A stretch of DNA of 64,000 nucleotides, from the NCBI RefSeq assembly GCF_004145405.1, contig NZ_SELQ01000008.1:1-64000 (forward strand), read 5' to 3'. Source of the DNA: Salipiger sp. IMCC34102 (GTDB lineage: Bacteria; Pseudomonadota; Alphaproteobacteria; Rhodobacterales; Rhodobacteraceae). The translations under genes were made by a program, and so were the position numbers. Below are positions 26,498 to 34,848 of this stretch, one piece after another (positions within the stretch are counted from its first letter, which is position 1; every line of letters begins with the position of its first letter). A model generated the notes under the pieces. The model did no database searches. It saw nothing but the letters and a program-made list of their open reading frames with translations, and was not told the origin of the DNA.

Positions 26498-27497
26498 ATG
26501 AAGTTTGGACGGATCGCGAGAGAGACGCCGGACGGCAAGAGGGCACGACTCGTCATGGTCGAGCCCGAAAAGAACCGCGTGGTCGATCTGGCGCGGGCCG
26601 CGGCTCTGCACTTCGAAGCGACACGCGACGCCGGAGGCGGCGCGCCGCTACGCCCGGACCGCGTTTCCGGGCAGCATGACCGAAGCGCTTGGGTTCGGGT
26701 CGTTCCTGATCGATCACGCGAACGACGTCGTGGCGGCCCGTGGCGACGACGCCGCGCTGGAGATCGACGCCGTCGACTGGCTGCCCGCCAGCGATCCGCC
26801 CTTCGTGCGCGACGGGTTGAACTTCCTCGGCCATCTCAAGGGATGGAGCGGCAAGATGGGGCGTCCGCTTCCCGACAGCATCGAACGTATCATCCCTTAC
26901 ACCCATCAGGCCGGATCCATGGCGATCGGACACGGGGCGGAGGTCCCCTGGCCGGGCTATATCCAGAAGATGGACTACGAGCTCGAGCTGGGTTGGGTCA
27001 TCGGGCGGCAGACCTCCAACCTGACGCCGGACAGGGCGCTGGATGCGTTGTTCGGGGTCACGATCTACAACGATTTCAGCGCGCGTGATCTGCAGCACGA
27101 CGAGTTGCCCATCGGAATGGGGTGTACCAAGAGCAAGAATTTCGCCCAAGGCATCGGTCCGTGGATCACCACGAAGGACGAATTCGACGACCTCTATGCG
27201 ATCCCCATGCAGGCGCGCGTCAATGGCCAGGTCACCGCGACGGGCGACAGCGGCGGGGTCCTGTGGACGCTGGACAAGATCCTCGCCTTCGTCTCGCTCG
27301 GCGAGCGGCTGATGCCCGGCGACGTCATCGGGTCGGGGACCATTCAGGGCGGATCGGCCTGGGAGCATGACATCGCGCTCAAGCCCGGCGACACGATCGA
27401 GTTGGAGGCGGGCGGCATCGGAACTCTGCGCAATACCTTCGGGGCGCGGCAGGAGGGCCTGTGGTGGCCCACCCCGCAGCCTGGAACGATCGTCTGA
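26498..27497 (+). pseudogene. Fumarylacetoacetate hydrolase family protein, frameshifted
   Basis: Coding starts at ATG 26498 (MKFGRIARETPDGKRARLV) and runs in one frame to about 26633; homologous sequence then continues in another frame (EAARRYARTAFPGSM onward) to the stop at 27497. Removing one G in the CCGGAGG at 26631-26637 restores a full protein of about 330 residues. The body is a typical FAH domain: QKMDYELELGWVIG, TIYNDFSARDLQ, SKNFAQGIGPWITT and SGTIQGGSAWE. Such enzymes hydrolyse or hydrate 2-oxo acids from ring cleavage. The lesion may be true inactivation or a sequence error. Confidence 0.85.
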
Positions 27498-27615
27498 AAT
27501 TACCCCGCGCTGTCGCAACCGGGCGGAGGTGACGGCGCGCGCTCGCCGACGAAAAGGCGCGATCGAACCGGCGATCCCCACAGGGGTCACCGAACAAACC
27601 AAGGGAGAGAGATCA

Positions 27616-28101
27616 ATGGCCGATATGGCACGCACCGCCCAGGGCGACCCGGTGACGCCCGCTGACGACATCGAGGCGCAATTCACCAGCGCCGACCCCG
27701 AGCTGCATCGCAACAAGCAGGCAGCCTACAAGATCTTCACCATCCTCGACGAGGCCGGGAATTGGGACCGCGTGAACGAATTCAAGACCGAACGCTATAT
27801 CCAGCATGATCCATTCGTGCCCTCGGGCAGCGCGGCAGTCGTCAAGTTCTTCACTGAAACCCATGGCGTGAAGCCGCGTCCGGTCGAGGACAAGTTGCGG
27901 ATGAAGGTCGTGGCGGTCGTGGCCGAAGGCGACATGGTGACCATTGCCTCGGCGCGATACCTCACGAACCCGCATGATCCTTCCGAAACCTATACGACGA
28001 CGTGGTTCGACATGTTCCGTTTCGTCGATGGCCGGGCCGACGAACACTGGGATTGCGCGACGCTCGACATGAAGGAAGCGCCGAACCTGGTCGGGGTCTA
28101 G
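27616..28101 (+). CDS. SnoaL-like / NTF2-fold protein
   Basis: 161 residues with an NTF2-like fold of the SnoaL-like aldol-condensation/ester-cyclase group: HRNKQAAYKIFTILDEA, RYIQHDPFVPSG, and FDMFRFVDGRADEHWDCA. A GGGAGAGA stretch lies before the ATG. It follows the first FAH gene by 118 bases on the same strand and probably shares its promoter and operator. Proteins of this group isomerise or cyclise small polar substrates; which one here is unknown. Confidence 0.82.
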   Translation: MADMARTAQGDPVTPADDIEAQFTSADPELHRNKQAAYKIFTILDEAGNWDRVNEFKTERYIQHDPFVPSGSAAVVKFFTETHGVKPRPVEDKLRMKVVAVVAEGDMVTIASARYLTNPHDPSETYTTTWFDMFRFVDGRADEHWDCATLDMKEAPNLVGV

Positions 28102-28184
28102 CGCACGGCGACGCGCCCCTCGACTGCCCCACGTCCATCAGGGCGCGAGATCCCGGAACCGGGCGTGATGGCAGTCTCGACGAA

Positions 28185-28212
28185 AACGCCTCCTTCGATT
28201 GAAGGAGGCGTT
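28185..28212 (-). terminator. Intrinsic terminator between convergent units
   Basis: AACGCCTCCTTC, loop GATT, GAAGGAGGCGTT: a perfect 12-bp stem. Read on the minus strand the stem is followed by TTTTCG, so it terminates the FAD monooxygenase transcript; it may also stop the plus-strand SnoaL-like transcript ending at 28101. Confidence 0.8.
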
Positions 28213-28234
28213 CATGTTCGCAGGCGTTCTCACG

Positions 28235-28260
28235 GGGCCCGCGCGGCCTGTCGCGGGCCC
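28235..28260 (-). terminator. Second hairpin downstream of the FAD monooxygenase
   Basis: GGGCCCGCG, an 8-base loop and CGCGGGCCC form a perfect 9-bp GC stem 14 bases past the monooxygenase stop codon. No T-run; with the stem at 28185 it forms a tandem hairpin pair between convergent genes. Confidence 0.5.
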
Positions 28261-28273
28261 GCCGCGCCTTGCG

Positions 28274-29389
28274 TCAAAGCGGTTCCGCCATCAGCTTCAG
28301 GATGCTTTGCCGGATACGTCCGAGGTCCTGCTGGCTCTTGGCAGTCTCCAACTCCGACGAGCCGTCGATGATGGCCTTCACGCGGTCGAACCGGCGGGCG
28401 TTGAAACCGTCGAGCGCCGTCGCGATGTCATCGGGGTGGCGCGCCACTTCGTCGGCCAGCACGATCCCGTCCTCGATCCCCATGGCGGCCCCTTGCGACA
28501 GGGACGGGGAATGGACGTGCGCCGCATCCCCGATGATGACGGCGCGCCCCCTGTGCCACGGCACGGGCAGGAGCATCGTGATGACGGGCCGGCACCAGAC
28601 ATCCTCGGGCGAAGTGATGTGCTGCGACAGCTCGGGTACGAAACCGCCGAAACCCTCCAGCAGCTCGCGCATCTGCACATGCAGCGTGTCGTCGTCGCGA
28701 CGGGACGAATCCTCGCTGCTCTGGCCGATGTAGATATAGGCATCCGTGTCGTCGAGCGGGACGATACCGACCACGCTCTTGTTCTCGCCAATATAGATGT
28801 GAGAGCGGTCCAGCCCCTCGATCCGCGGCGTCTTGGCCCGCCAGACGATGGCGTTCGAGAATTCCGGCTCGAGCTCGGGCAGGAGTCGCTTGCGAGTGGG
28901 AGAGGCGACACCCTCGGCCGCCACCAGCAGCGCATACTCCCCCGTGCTGCTGTCCGACAGCGTCACCTGCATCGCGTCGCCGATCTCTTCCCAGTCCGTG
29001 ACGGTCATGCTGCACCGCATCGTGACGCCTGCGTCCACGGCCGCGTCCACGAGGGCCCTGTGCAGGTTCCGCCGTTTGATGTTGAGGTTCGTGGGCAGGT
29101 GCGCACCGCCGATCCGCGGCTGCGGCAGGTCGATGACCAAGGTCCCGTCCTGCGTGTGCACCGCCTGGCTGTCCGCCCAGACCCCGGTATCGAGGCACTT
29201 CTGAACCGCACCGATCTCTTCCAACGCCCGCAGCGCGTTGCCGACGAGGGTCAGCCCGATCCCGCCCGCGTCCGACAGTTCCGGCTTGCGCTCGACCAGG
29301 TCGACTGAAAGCCCCTTGCGGGCCATCGCCGCCGCGGTGGTGAGACCGGCGATTCCGCCGCCGACCACCAGTATCTTCGTATCCGTCAT
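28274..29389 (-). CDS. FAD-dependent aromatic monooxygenase (group A, salicylate/3-hydroxybenzoate hydroxylase-like)
   Basis: 371 residues. The N-terminal FAD motif is ILVVGGGIAGLTTAAAMARK, and the second conserved FAD segment is VIIGDAAHVHSPSLSQGAAM; between them WRAKTPRIEGL and MLLPVPWHRG fit NAD(P)H-dependent flavoprotein hydroxylases. The ATG has an AGGGAGGA upstream. It would hydroxylate an aromatic ring before cleavage by the VOC dioxygenase. It forms its own unit with a perfect palindrome 90 bases upstream and a terminator downstream. Confidence 0.9.
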   Translation of the reverse strand: MTDTKILVVGGGIAGLTTAAAMARKGLSVDLVERKPELSDAGGIGLTLVGNALRALEEIGAVQKCLDTGVWADSQAVHTQDGTLVIDLPQPRIGGAHLPTNLNIKRRNLHRALVDAAVDAGVTMRCSMTVTDWEEIGDAMQVTLSDSSTGEYALLVAAEGVASPTRKRLLPELEPEFSNAIVWRAKTPRIEGLDRSHIYIGENKSVVGIVPLDDTDAYIYIGQSSEDSSRRDDDTLHVQMRELLEGFGGFVPELSQHITSPEDVWCRPVITMLLPVPWHRGRAVIIGDAAHVHSPSLSQGAAMGIEDGIVLADEVARHPDDIATALDGFNARRFDRVKAIIDGSSELETAKSQQDLGRIRQSILKLMAEPL

Positions 29390-29478
29390 CTCGCATTCCT
29401 CCCTGGATTGGTCCGGCCCCCCAGACCGTCCGGTCCGAGGCCTCGGCGCCTCCCGCGTCGCGACTGAATTTAACATAC

Positions 29479-29493
29479 GATACGTGGCGTATC
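29479..29493. promoter_or_regulatory. Palindromic operator candidate 3 (FAD monooxygenase), perfect copy
   Basis: GATACG-TGG-CGTATC, a perfect 6-3-6 inverted repeat extended by one further pair (C...G) on each side. It lies between the alpha/beta hydrolase stop and the monooxygenase start, 90 bases upstream of the latter. This copy defines the consensus. Confidence 0.7.
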
Positions 29494-29519
29494 GATACTA
29501 TCGACGTCAAGCGGCGTCT

Positions 29520-30296
29520 CTACCCGCTGACAAGATCCGCGACCGCGACGGGGTTCTGGATGTGGGCGTTGTGGCCCATCCCCTCCAAGGCCGCGGCATC
29601 GGGGTCGAACCGACGGTGCGCGGCCAGATCGGCGATCGCGTCCTCGGTCCCGCAGGCCAGGGTGAGCGGGCATCGCAAGGCTTCGAACAAGGGTGCGATC
29701 GGGGGGCCTACGGCACCGAAGACACCGGGCACCATGGCGAGAACCGCCGCCTCCGCTCCCCTACGGATGCCGCGGGCGGTTTCGGGGGCATCCTCCCGGA
29801 CGAGGCCGGACAAGCCAGAGATCTTGAGATGACGTGCGCGCGCCTCAGAGGTCGTGGCGAATGCGCGCGGTGGCTTGGCCGCAACCGCCTGGGCCTGGGC
29901 AATCTCCGTCGGGGTCCAGTCGAACTTGACGCCGAAGGCCGCCAATCGCGCAGGCGGCGGCCCGAAAAGCCCGCCCGCCAGGCAGGCGCCGACCACGCCG
30001 CCGAAGGAATGCCCCAGAACGGTGATCCGATCGGGATCTTCGCTGCGTAGCAACATCGCGATGTCGGCGGCGTGCATGCCGAACCCGTAGGGCCCCTGCC
30101 CGGTCGAGCCGCCGTGGCCGCGCAGGTCCGGCGCGATCCACCGGAGGCCCCGGCTTTCCAGAACGCGGGCGACCTTGACCCAGACGGCCGCGGTCGCCCC
30201 AATGCCGTGCAGCAGGACGACGACCCGGCCACCGTGTCCGCCGCTGGCGACCCACAGCGGTCCGTCGCCCCGCGGACGATCCGCGCTCAAGTCCAT
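29520..30296 (-). CDS. Alpha/beta hydrolase (meta-cleavage C-C hydrolase-like)
   Basis: 258 residues with the alpha/beta hydrolase elements in order: oxyanion region VVVLLHGIGATAAVW, nucleophile elbow VLGHSFGGVVG, an acid region near CGTEDAIADL and the catalytic His in EGMGHNAHIQNP. The ATG at 30296 overlaps the end of the upstream dioxygenase gene by 10 bases, suggesting coupling. In this order (dioxygenase, hydrolase, FAH-family enzyme) it most likely hydrolyses the ring-cleavage product; this is inference from context. Confidence 0.87.
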   Translation of the reverse strand: MDLSADRPRGDGPLWVASGGHGGRVVVLLHGIGATAAVWVKVARVLESRGLRWIAPDLRGHGGSTGQGPYGFGMHAADIAMLLRSEDPDRITVLGHSFGGVVGACLAGGLFGPPPARLAAFGVKFDWTPTEIAQAQAVAAKPPRAFATTSEARARHLKISGLSGLVREDAPETARGIRRGAEAAVLAMVPGVFGAVGPPIAPLFEALRCPLTLACGTEDAIADLAAHRRFDPDAAALEGMGHNAHIQNPVAVADLVSG

Positions 30297-31222
30297 TCTT
30301 CGAACCAGGTCTTGGGCGGCGCGGGTCCCCACATGTTCATGTGATACCAGTGCTCGTGCTCGACCGTCGACGGCGTGTAATCGTGACCGACGTAGGCCAT
30401 CGGACCTGCGACCTCGATCCGGTTGCCGAAAGGATCGCGCACGTAGGCGAACAGCGACCGGACTTCGTAGTGGCGACCGGGGCCGTATTCCACCGGGATA
30501 TGTTCGCGCTCGATATGGGTGAGGAAAGCGAAGAAATCGTCCTTGTCCATCGAGAGCGCGACATGGTGAAGCCCCGGCTTGCCGGCCAGGATCGCGAGCT
30601 GGTGGTGGTAGTCGTTGATCCGGGTGAACTGGATCATGTGATTGTCGCCATCGGGTGTGGGCACGTAGTTGGTCACGCGAAAGCCCAAGGCGTCCTGAAC
30701 GAACCGGGAGAGGCCCATGACATCCGGGGTCCGCAGTTGCAGATGGCTGGTGCGGATGTCGAGCGCGCCGGGCGTCAGCCCCCGGGTCGACGGCTTGTCG
30801 CGCGGAGCGGCCTGCATGATCTGCTTGGTCTGGCCTTCCGGCAAGGTCAGGCGCAGGGCGCGTTCGGTGTCGGGGCGGGTGCGGTCCGCGCTGTCGTCAT
30901 AGGCGACGCCCGCGGATTTCATCCGATGCGCCAGCCGATCGAGCCCGTCACCCTCGTGCACGCGAAAGCTCATGTAGTCGAGACCGGTGCCGCCTTCCGC
31001 CAACCCCAGCACGATCTGTCCGGAAACGGGGCTTGCAAGATACGCGATCCCACCGCGCCGGTCCGCGACGGTCAGGCCCAGGAAACGATTGTACCAATCC
31101 GCCCCCTCTACGAGATCGGGCACCTTGATGACGGTGTGGTCGAGCGCGGCGAGGTTGCCGGCCCAATCCTGCTTCGGGGGCAGCATGGGATCCACGGTCG
31201 GGATCATGGTGTCTTGTGACAT
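30287..31222 (-). CDS. Extradiol (VOC family) ring-cleavage dioxygenase
   Basis: 311 residues with two VOC modules, the catechol 2,3-dioxygenase architecture. The Fe(II) ligands are visible in the second module: His in TSHLQLRTPDV, His in GLHHVALSMD and Glu in GNRIEVAGPM. The first module starts at LAALDHTVIKVPDL. GGAGGAGG precedes the ATG. It lies between the second FAH gene and the hydrolase in one operon and would cleave a catechol or hydroquinone-type ring made by the monooxygenase or P450. Confidence 0.9.
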   Translation of the reverse strand: MSQDTMIPTVDPMLPPKQDWAGNLAALDHTVIKVPDLVEGADWYNRFLGLTVADRRGGIAYLASPVSGQIVLGLAEGGTGLDYMSFRVHEGDGLDRLAHRMKSAGVAYDDSADRTRPDTERALRLTLPEGQTKQIMQAAPRDKPSTRGLTPGALDIRTSHLQLRTPDVMGLSRFVQDALGFRVTNYVPTPDGDNHMIQFTRINDYHHQLAILAGKPGLHHVALSMDKDDFFAFLTHIEREHIPVEYGPGRHYEVRSLFAYVRDPFGNRIEVAGPMAYVGHDYTPSTVEHEHWYHMNMWGPAPPKTWFEEWT

Positions 31223-31261
31223 GGGGTCCTCCTCCAGGGCGTGTGTCGGGGTGCGGGCGGT

Positions 31262-32287
31262 TCACTCGAACGGTGGTAGCCCGAAATGCGGGGTGCGGGT
31301 GGTCTGTTCTGCCACCAGCCGGTTGCGCTGGCGGCCCAGCCCGGTGATCTCGACGTCGAGCGTGTCGCCGGCCTTCAGGAACTGGCCATGAACACCGCCG
31401 TTTCCGGGGGGAGATCCGGTCATCACCAGATCGCCCGCAAGGATCGGCAGCCGCTCGGACGCGTAGGCGACATAGTCCTCGGGCGTGAAGATCATGTCGT
31501 TGGCGGGCCAGTCCTGCTTGATCTCGCCGTTGACTTTCAACTGGATCTGGAAGCCATCGAGCGTGTCGAAGAATGGCTTCGGGACGACGAAAGGCCCGAC
31601 CGGCTTGAAGGTCGGCGAATGCTTGGCGATCCAGTCGGCGTTCCACTTGATGTCGCTGCGACTGAACATCTCGCAGGTGTGCATGTCGTTGACGATGCAG
31701 TAGCCCGCGATGAAATCCCCGGCTTCGTCCGGGGTGATGTAGCGCGGGCTTCCGCCGGTCAGGACCAGACCCAGTTCGGCCTCTCAGTCGTGTTGGTCCC
31801 CCACCAGCGGCAGACGGACATCGTCACGAGCGCCAACGAGGCAGCCATGCGTGGCCATCCAGATGAAGGGCATGCCCGTCGCGCGTTTCTGTTCGACGAA
31901 CTCCATGTTGCGGGCGAAGAACGCATCGTCGCTCTCTCCCTCCTGGCGGGCCTTCTGGTACTCGCCTTCGTTGTAGGTATACATTTCTGCCGCGTGCTTG
32001 CGGTAGTTCGACCCCGCCCCGAAGACCTGCGGTCGTTCGGTGGGGGGCAGCAGGTGCAGGTCGTTGATACCGACGCCGCCCGCCGCCTCGCGTTCGTTTA
32101 GATCGACGAGCCTGTCGAAGGCCCGCGGCCAGTCCTCGTAGATGTCGTTGGCCCGCGCGTAGGACGCGGTCAAGTCGAGGACTTCCCCGTTCGGACGCAC
32201 GAGCGCGGGATAGCTCCGCGTACCGTCGCTGACCCGCGCCAGTCCGAAGGTATCCTTGCCAAGGCCGGTGGTCGTGTCGATGTCCAT
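31262..32287 (-). pseudogene. Fumarylacetoacetate hydrolase family protein with in-frame TGA
   Basis: The frame starts at ATG 32287 (MDIDTTTGLGKDTFGLARV, GGAGA upstream) and runs to 31262, but codon 168 (31784-31786 on the minus strand) is TGA. It falls exactly where FAH-family proteins have the Trp of the D-W-E-A-E-L metal-site motif; here it reads HD-stop-EAELGLVLTGG. All other sequence continues in frame: GSNYRKHAAE before, FTPEDYVAYAS and DLVMTGSPPGNGG after. One TGG-to-TGA change explains it. Either the enzyme is lost in this strain or the base is wrong. It is the first gene of the dioxygenase operon. Confidence 0.88.
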
Positions 32288-32479
32288 GATGTCTCCGTTT
32301 TCTGCTGGGCCCGCGACGTCTGACCGTCGCAAGGCGGGATTGAGATGGGATCGCCGCGTCGATCCGACGCGAAGGGCAAGGTCACGGCATGTCCAGATCG
32401 GCCGACCCGCTGCGCCGGTGATCCTGCATGTCCTACGCATGTCTCCGCGTTAAGTTACGTCCTCCCCGTATTGCGAAGC

Positions 32480-32509
32480 AATATAGAACGGCACGTTTCG
32501 TTTTGTCAA
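32480..32509 (-). promoter_or_regulatory. Sigma-70-like promoter with degenerate palindrome (dioxygenase operon)
   Basis: On the minus strand TTGACA (32509-32504), an 18-base spacer and TATATT (32485-32480). This is the best promoter match in the island. The spacer contains a degenerate copy of the palindrome, AAAACG-AAA-CGTGCC, matching 8 of 12 positions, between -35 and -10. It lies about 190 bases upstream of the second FAH gene. Confidence 0.6.
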
Positions 32510-32628
32510 CGGCGCGCTGGAAGTCAGGTTCAGCGATACGAGGCCCCGCGCAATCCACCGCACGAGGGCGCGGTCGTGCCGGACGGAAAACGACGGACGG
32601 GCATGTTGTGCGCCGGTCGCGCGCCGCT

Positions 32629-33480
32629 TCAGGCCAGCGTCCGGAACAGCCGGTCGTCGACCAGCATCTCGATGCCCCCATCGGCGCCTGGCAAGCCAAG
32701 ACGGCGGCGTTGGTCCTGAAAGATCTCGGCATTCCGCGGTTGGAAGCTGTCGGGAATTCCGGCAAGCAGCGTGTCCACGACAGGGGCGGGAACGCCGGTC
32801 TCCTCCACGATCGCGCGTGCGGGGCCTGGGTTTTCGGAGGCCCAGGCGCGGGCTTCGTCCATGGCACCCAGCCAGGCGCGGATGGCCGGTTCCGCGCGGG
32901 CCATCGCGCCGGTGCGCACGGCCAGCCCCTGCCCCGGCATCCCGGGAAAGAGCGTATCGATCCGGGCCAGCGTGTGAAACCCGGCCTGGACCGCGGCGTC
33001 TTCGACGAAGGTCGCGAGCAACGTCGCCTGACCGCGTCCCGCCTTGAACGCCCCGAAGCGTTCGCGCACGCCTCCGACGACGATCATCCGGTAGGCCTCC
33101 GCGGGAATGCCTGCGTCGTGAAGCAAGGCACGAAGGGCAATGGCAAAGCCGTTCTCGGCCGAATCCACCAGCAGATCGGACCCAACGAGGTCCTCCACCC
33201 GGCCCGCATCCGCGCGCGCGACGAGGATGAATCCGGTCGCGGCTTCAATCTGGGCGACGATCCGAATATCCTCTATGCGCCCGCGCCGGTTCCACATCAG
33301 GACGTTGTCCATCGCCGTCACCACGGCGTCCGCCTCGCCTGCGCAGAGTGCTTCGAATTGCGCATCGGATCCCGTCGTGACGGTCGCAAGGACCTCGAGC
33401 CCCCGCGCCTGGTCGAACCCTCTTGCCTTCGAAATCAGCGAAAGCGGCGGCGGGACGAACCAGTTGACCTTCAGCTTCAT
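32629..33480 (-). CDS. NMT1/SsuA-like substrate-binding protein without signal peptide
   Basis: 283 residues of the NMT1/THI5-like periplasmic-binding fold: MKLKVNWFVPPPLSLISKARG, GSDAQFEALCAGEADAVVTA and FILVARADAGRVEDLVGSDL. The ATG at 33480 has a GGAGAGG ten bases upstream and encodes no export signal; the upstream in-frame residues (MKTDRSDRLPERAHA) are not hydrophobic. No ABC permease or ATPase gene is nearby. It may be a cytoplasmic ligand-binding or scavenging protein, or an enzyme of the same fold. The ligand is probably the aromatic substrate or an intermediate. Confidence 0.8.
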   Translation of the reverse strand: MKLKVNWFVPPPLSLISKARGFDQARGLEVLATVTTGSDAQFEALCAGEADAVVTAMDNVLMWNRRGRIEDIRIVAQIEAATGFILVARADAGRVEDLVGSDLLVDSAENGFAIALRALLHDAGIPAEAYRMIVVGGVRERFGAFKAGRGQATLLATFVEDAAVQAGFHTLARIDTLFPGMPGQGLAVRTGAMARAEPAIRAWLGAMDEARAWASENPGPARAIVEETGVPAPVVDTLLAGIPDSFQPRNAEIFQDQRRRLGLPGADGGIEMLVDDRLFRTLA

Positions 33481-33505
33481 CGCGTGTGCCCTCTCCGGTA
33501 GTCGA

Positions 33506-34042
33506 TCAGACCGATCCGTCTTCATCGAGCGCCATCAGCACGAAGGCCATGCGGCACGGTGCGTCGGACCTGTTCGACCAACTCTGGTTCGTCGCACGCT
33601 GAATCAGGACGTCCCCGGCGGTCATCACCGTTTCGTCCTCGTCCAGAAGGGCGTGGATCTCGCCCGAAAGGCAGATCGCGTAATCCAGGGATTCGGTCTT
33701 GTGGAACCAGAAATGACGTGGCGCATTTTCGTCCCGGACCCCGTGGGTGTCCAGAAAATCGGTGAGCCGGTCCTTTCGCGTATAGGTGTCGTCGGGCGGA
33801 AAATCGACGATTCTCAGGATCGACCCCTTCGGAGAGTGAAACCCGAACTTGTGCCCCGCGGGGGCAGGCTCTTGACCCTCTGCGGCGCTTTCGCCGGTGG
33901 CCCAGAGCACCTGCACGAAGGACGGCGCGTAATCCGCCATGAAGTGGTTCGGCGCCGGTCCGTCCGACAGGATCGTCGATCGACCCTGTGCGTCTTCGCC
34001 TGTCACGATTCGCCTTACGCGGCGAGGGCTTACATCTGGCAT
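33506..34042 (-). CDS. Cupin domain protein
   Basis: 178 residues. The C-terminal half is a cupin: HFWFHKTESLDYAICLSGE (motif 1, with the normal first His pair partly replaced) and ETVMTAGDVLIQRATNQSWS (motif 2, where Asn replaces the usual His). The N-terminal half contains IVTGEDAQGRSTILSDG, typical of cupin proteins in aromatic catabolism clusters. Weak metal ligands suggest a non-metal binding or structural role. It precedes the binding protein on the same strand by 26 bases; a palindrome lies 24 bases before its start. Confidence 0.83.
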   Translation of the reverse strand: MPDVSPRRVRRIVTGEDAQGRSTILSDGPAPNHFMADYAPSFVQVLWATGESAAEGQEPAPAGHKFGFHSPKGSILRIVDFPPDDTYTRKDRLTDFLDTHGVRDENAPRHFWFHKTESLDYAICLSGEIHALLDEDETVMTAGDVLIQRATNQSWSNRSDAPCRMAFVLMALDEDGSV

Positions 34043-34065
34043 ATCCGACCCTATTCAAACAATTC

Positions 34066-34080
34066 GATACGGTCAGTATA
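34066..34080. promoter_or_regulatory. Palindromic operator candidate 4 (cupin/binding protein unit)
   Basis: GATACG-GTC-AGTATA, 10 of 12 positions of the palindrome, 24 bases upstream of the cupin start, in the gap after the TetR stop. Immediately beyond it the sequence is AT-rich (TATAAATATCTATC), as expected for a promoter. Confidence 0.55.
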
Positions 34081-34150
34081 TAAATATCTATCGCCAGGGG
34101 AACTGTAAATTTATCGTTTGGCCCGTTCCTTGCGGTGTGACGCGCCGAAT

Positions 34151-34771
34151 TCAGGCCGCCAGGCGTCCGGCCTCGTCCATCTCAAGACCCAGCAACCGGA
34201 AGAAATTGATCGGGAAATTGGCGATGAAATCCGCGTCGACAGGCCGGTGACGCCATGACAGCCGCATGTAGAGCGGCGCATAGAAGAGGTCCATGAACTC
34301 CTCGACGCTCATGTCGCCGGAGGGCCGCCATTTCTGGAAGAGATCGTCCACGACCTCGCGCACGACCGCCCGTCGGCCATAGTGGAACCTCTCCCGGAAC
34401 TCGCGCAGGACCTCCGGGTCGCTTTGCCCTTCGGCCAGGATTTGCGCGACGAGATTTCCAGGCCAGCCGGAGTATTGCTCCGCCAAAAGGCGCCAGTGAT
34501 GCACCAGCGCCTCCGCGGGATGGCAATCGCGTGGCATAGGCGTGCGGACGATATGATTTTCGACGAAGGCGTCGATCACGACCGAAGCCTTCGAGTTCCA
34601 CCATCGGTAGATCGTGGCCTTGCTTACGCCGGCCGACTTGGCGATGGCCTCGATCGTGATGGTCTGGACCGAATTTTCCCGTGCCAACTCCAGCGCCGCG
34701 GCCAGCACGGTCTCCCGCGCGGCCTCGCTTCGTGGTCGGCCACTTCTGCGCTTCTGAACGACGTCACTCAT
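34151..34771 (-). CDS. TetR/AcrR family regulator of the catabolic island
   Basis: 206 residues. The N-terminal TetR helix-turn-helix is clear: ETVLAAALELARENSVQTIT then AIAKSAGVSKATIYRWWNSK at about residues 20-66. The C-terminal ligand domain has the LVAQILAEGQSDPEVLREFR pattern of the TetR subgroup found with P450 and FAH genes. A basic patch (KRRSGRPRSEAARE) precedes the HTH. It sits inside the island and has a palindrome 51 bases upstream of its own start, so it is the best candidate for the factor that binds all seven palindromes and represses them until an aromatic ligand is present. Confidence 0.9.
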   Translation of the reverse strand: MSDVVQKRRSGRPRSEAARETVLAAALELARENSVQTITIEAIAKSAGVSKATIYRWWNSKASVVIDAFVENHIVRTPMPRDCHPAEALVHHWRLLAEQYSGWPGNLVAQILAEGQSDPEVLREFRERFHYGRRAVVREVVDDLFQKWRPSGDMSVEEFMDLFYAPLYMRLSWRHRPVDADFIANFPINFFRLLGLEMDEAGRLAA

Positions 34772-34821
34772 GCGATTCCCCTTACCGTCTTGCGCCCGGC
34801 GGCCCATACGAGGCGACGACC

Positions 34822-34836
34822 GAGACGTTTCGTATC
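34822..34836. promoter_or_regulatory. Palindromic operator candidate 5 (TetR gene)
   Basis: GAGACG-TTT-CGTATC, 11 of 12 positions, between the BKACE stop and the TetR start. It implies autoregulation of the TetR gene. Confidence 0.6.
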
Positions 34837-34848
34837 GCATGACCGCCG

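Noticed and set aside
31784-31786. TGA in the second FAH gene as a selenocysteine codon
   Set aside because: The conserved residue at this position is Trp, not Cys, and no SECIS-like stem was recognised directly downstream; nonsense change or error is simpler.
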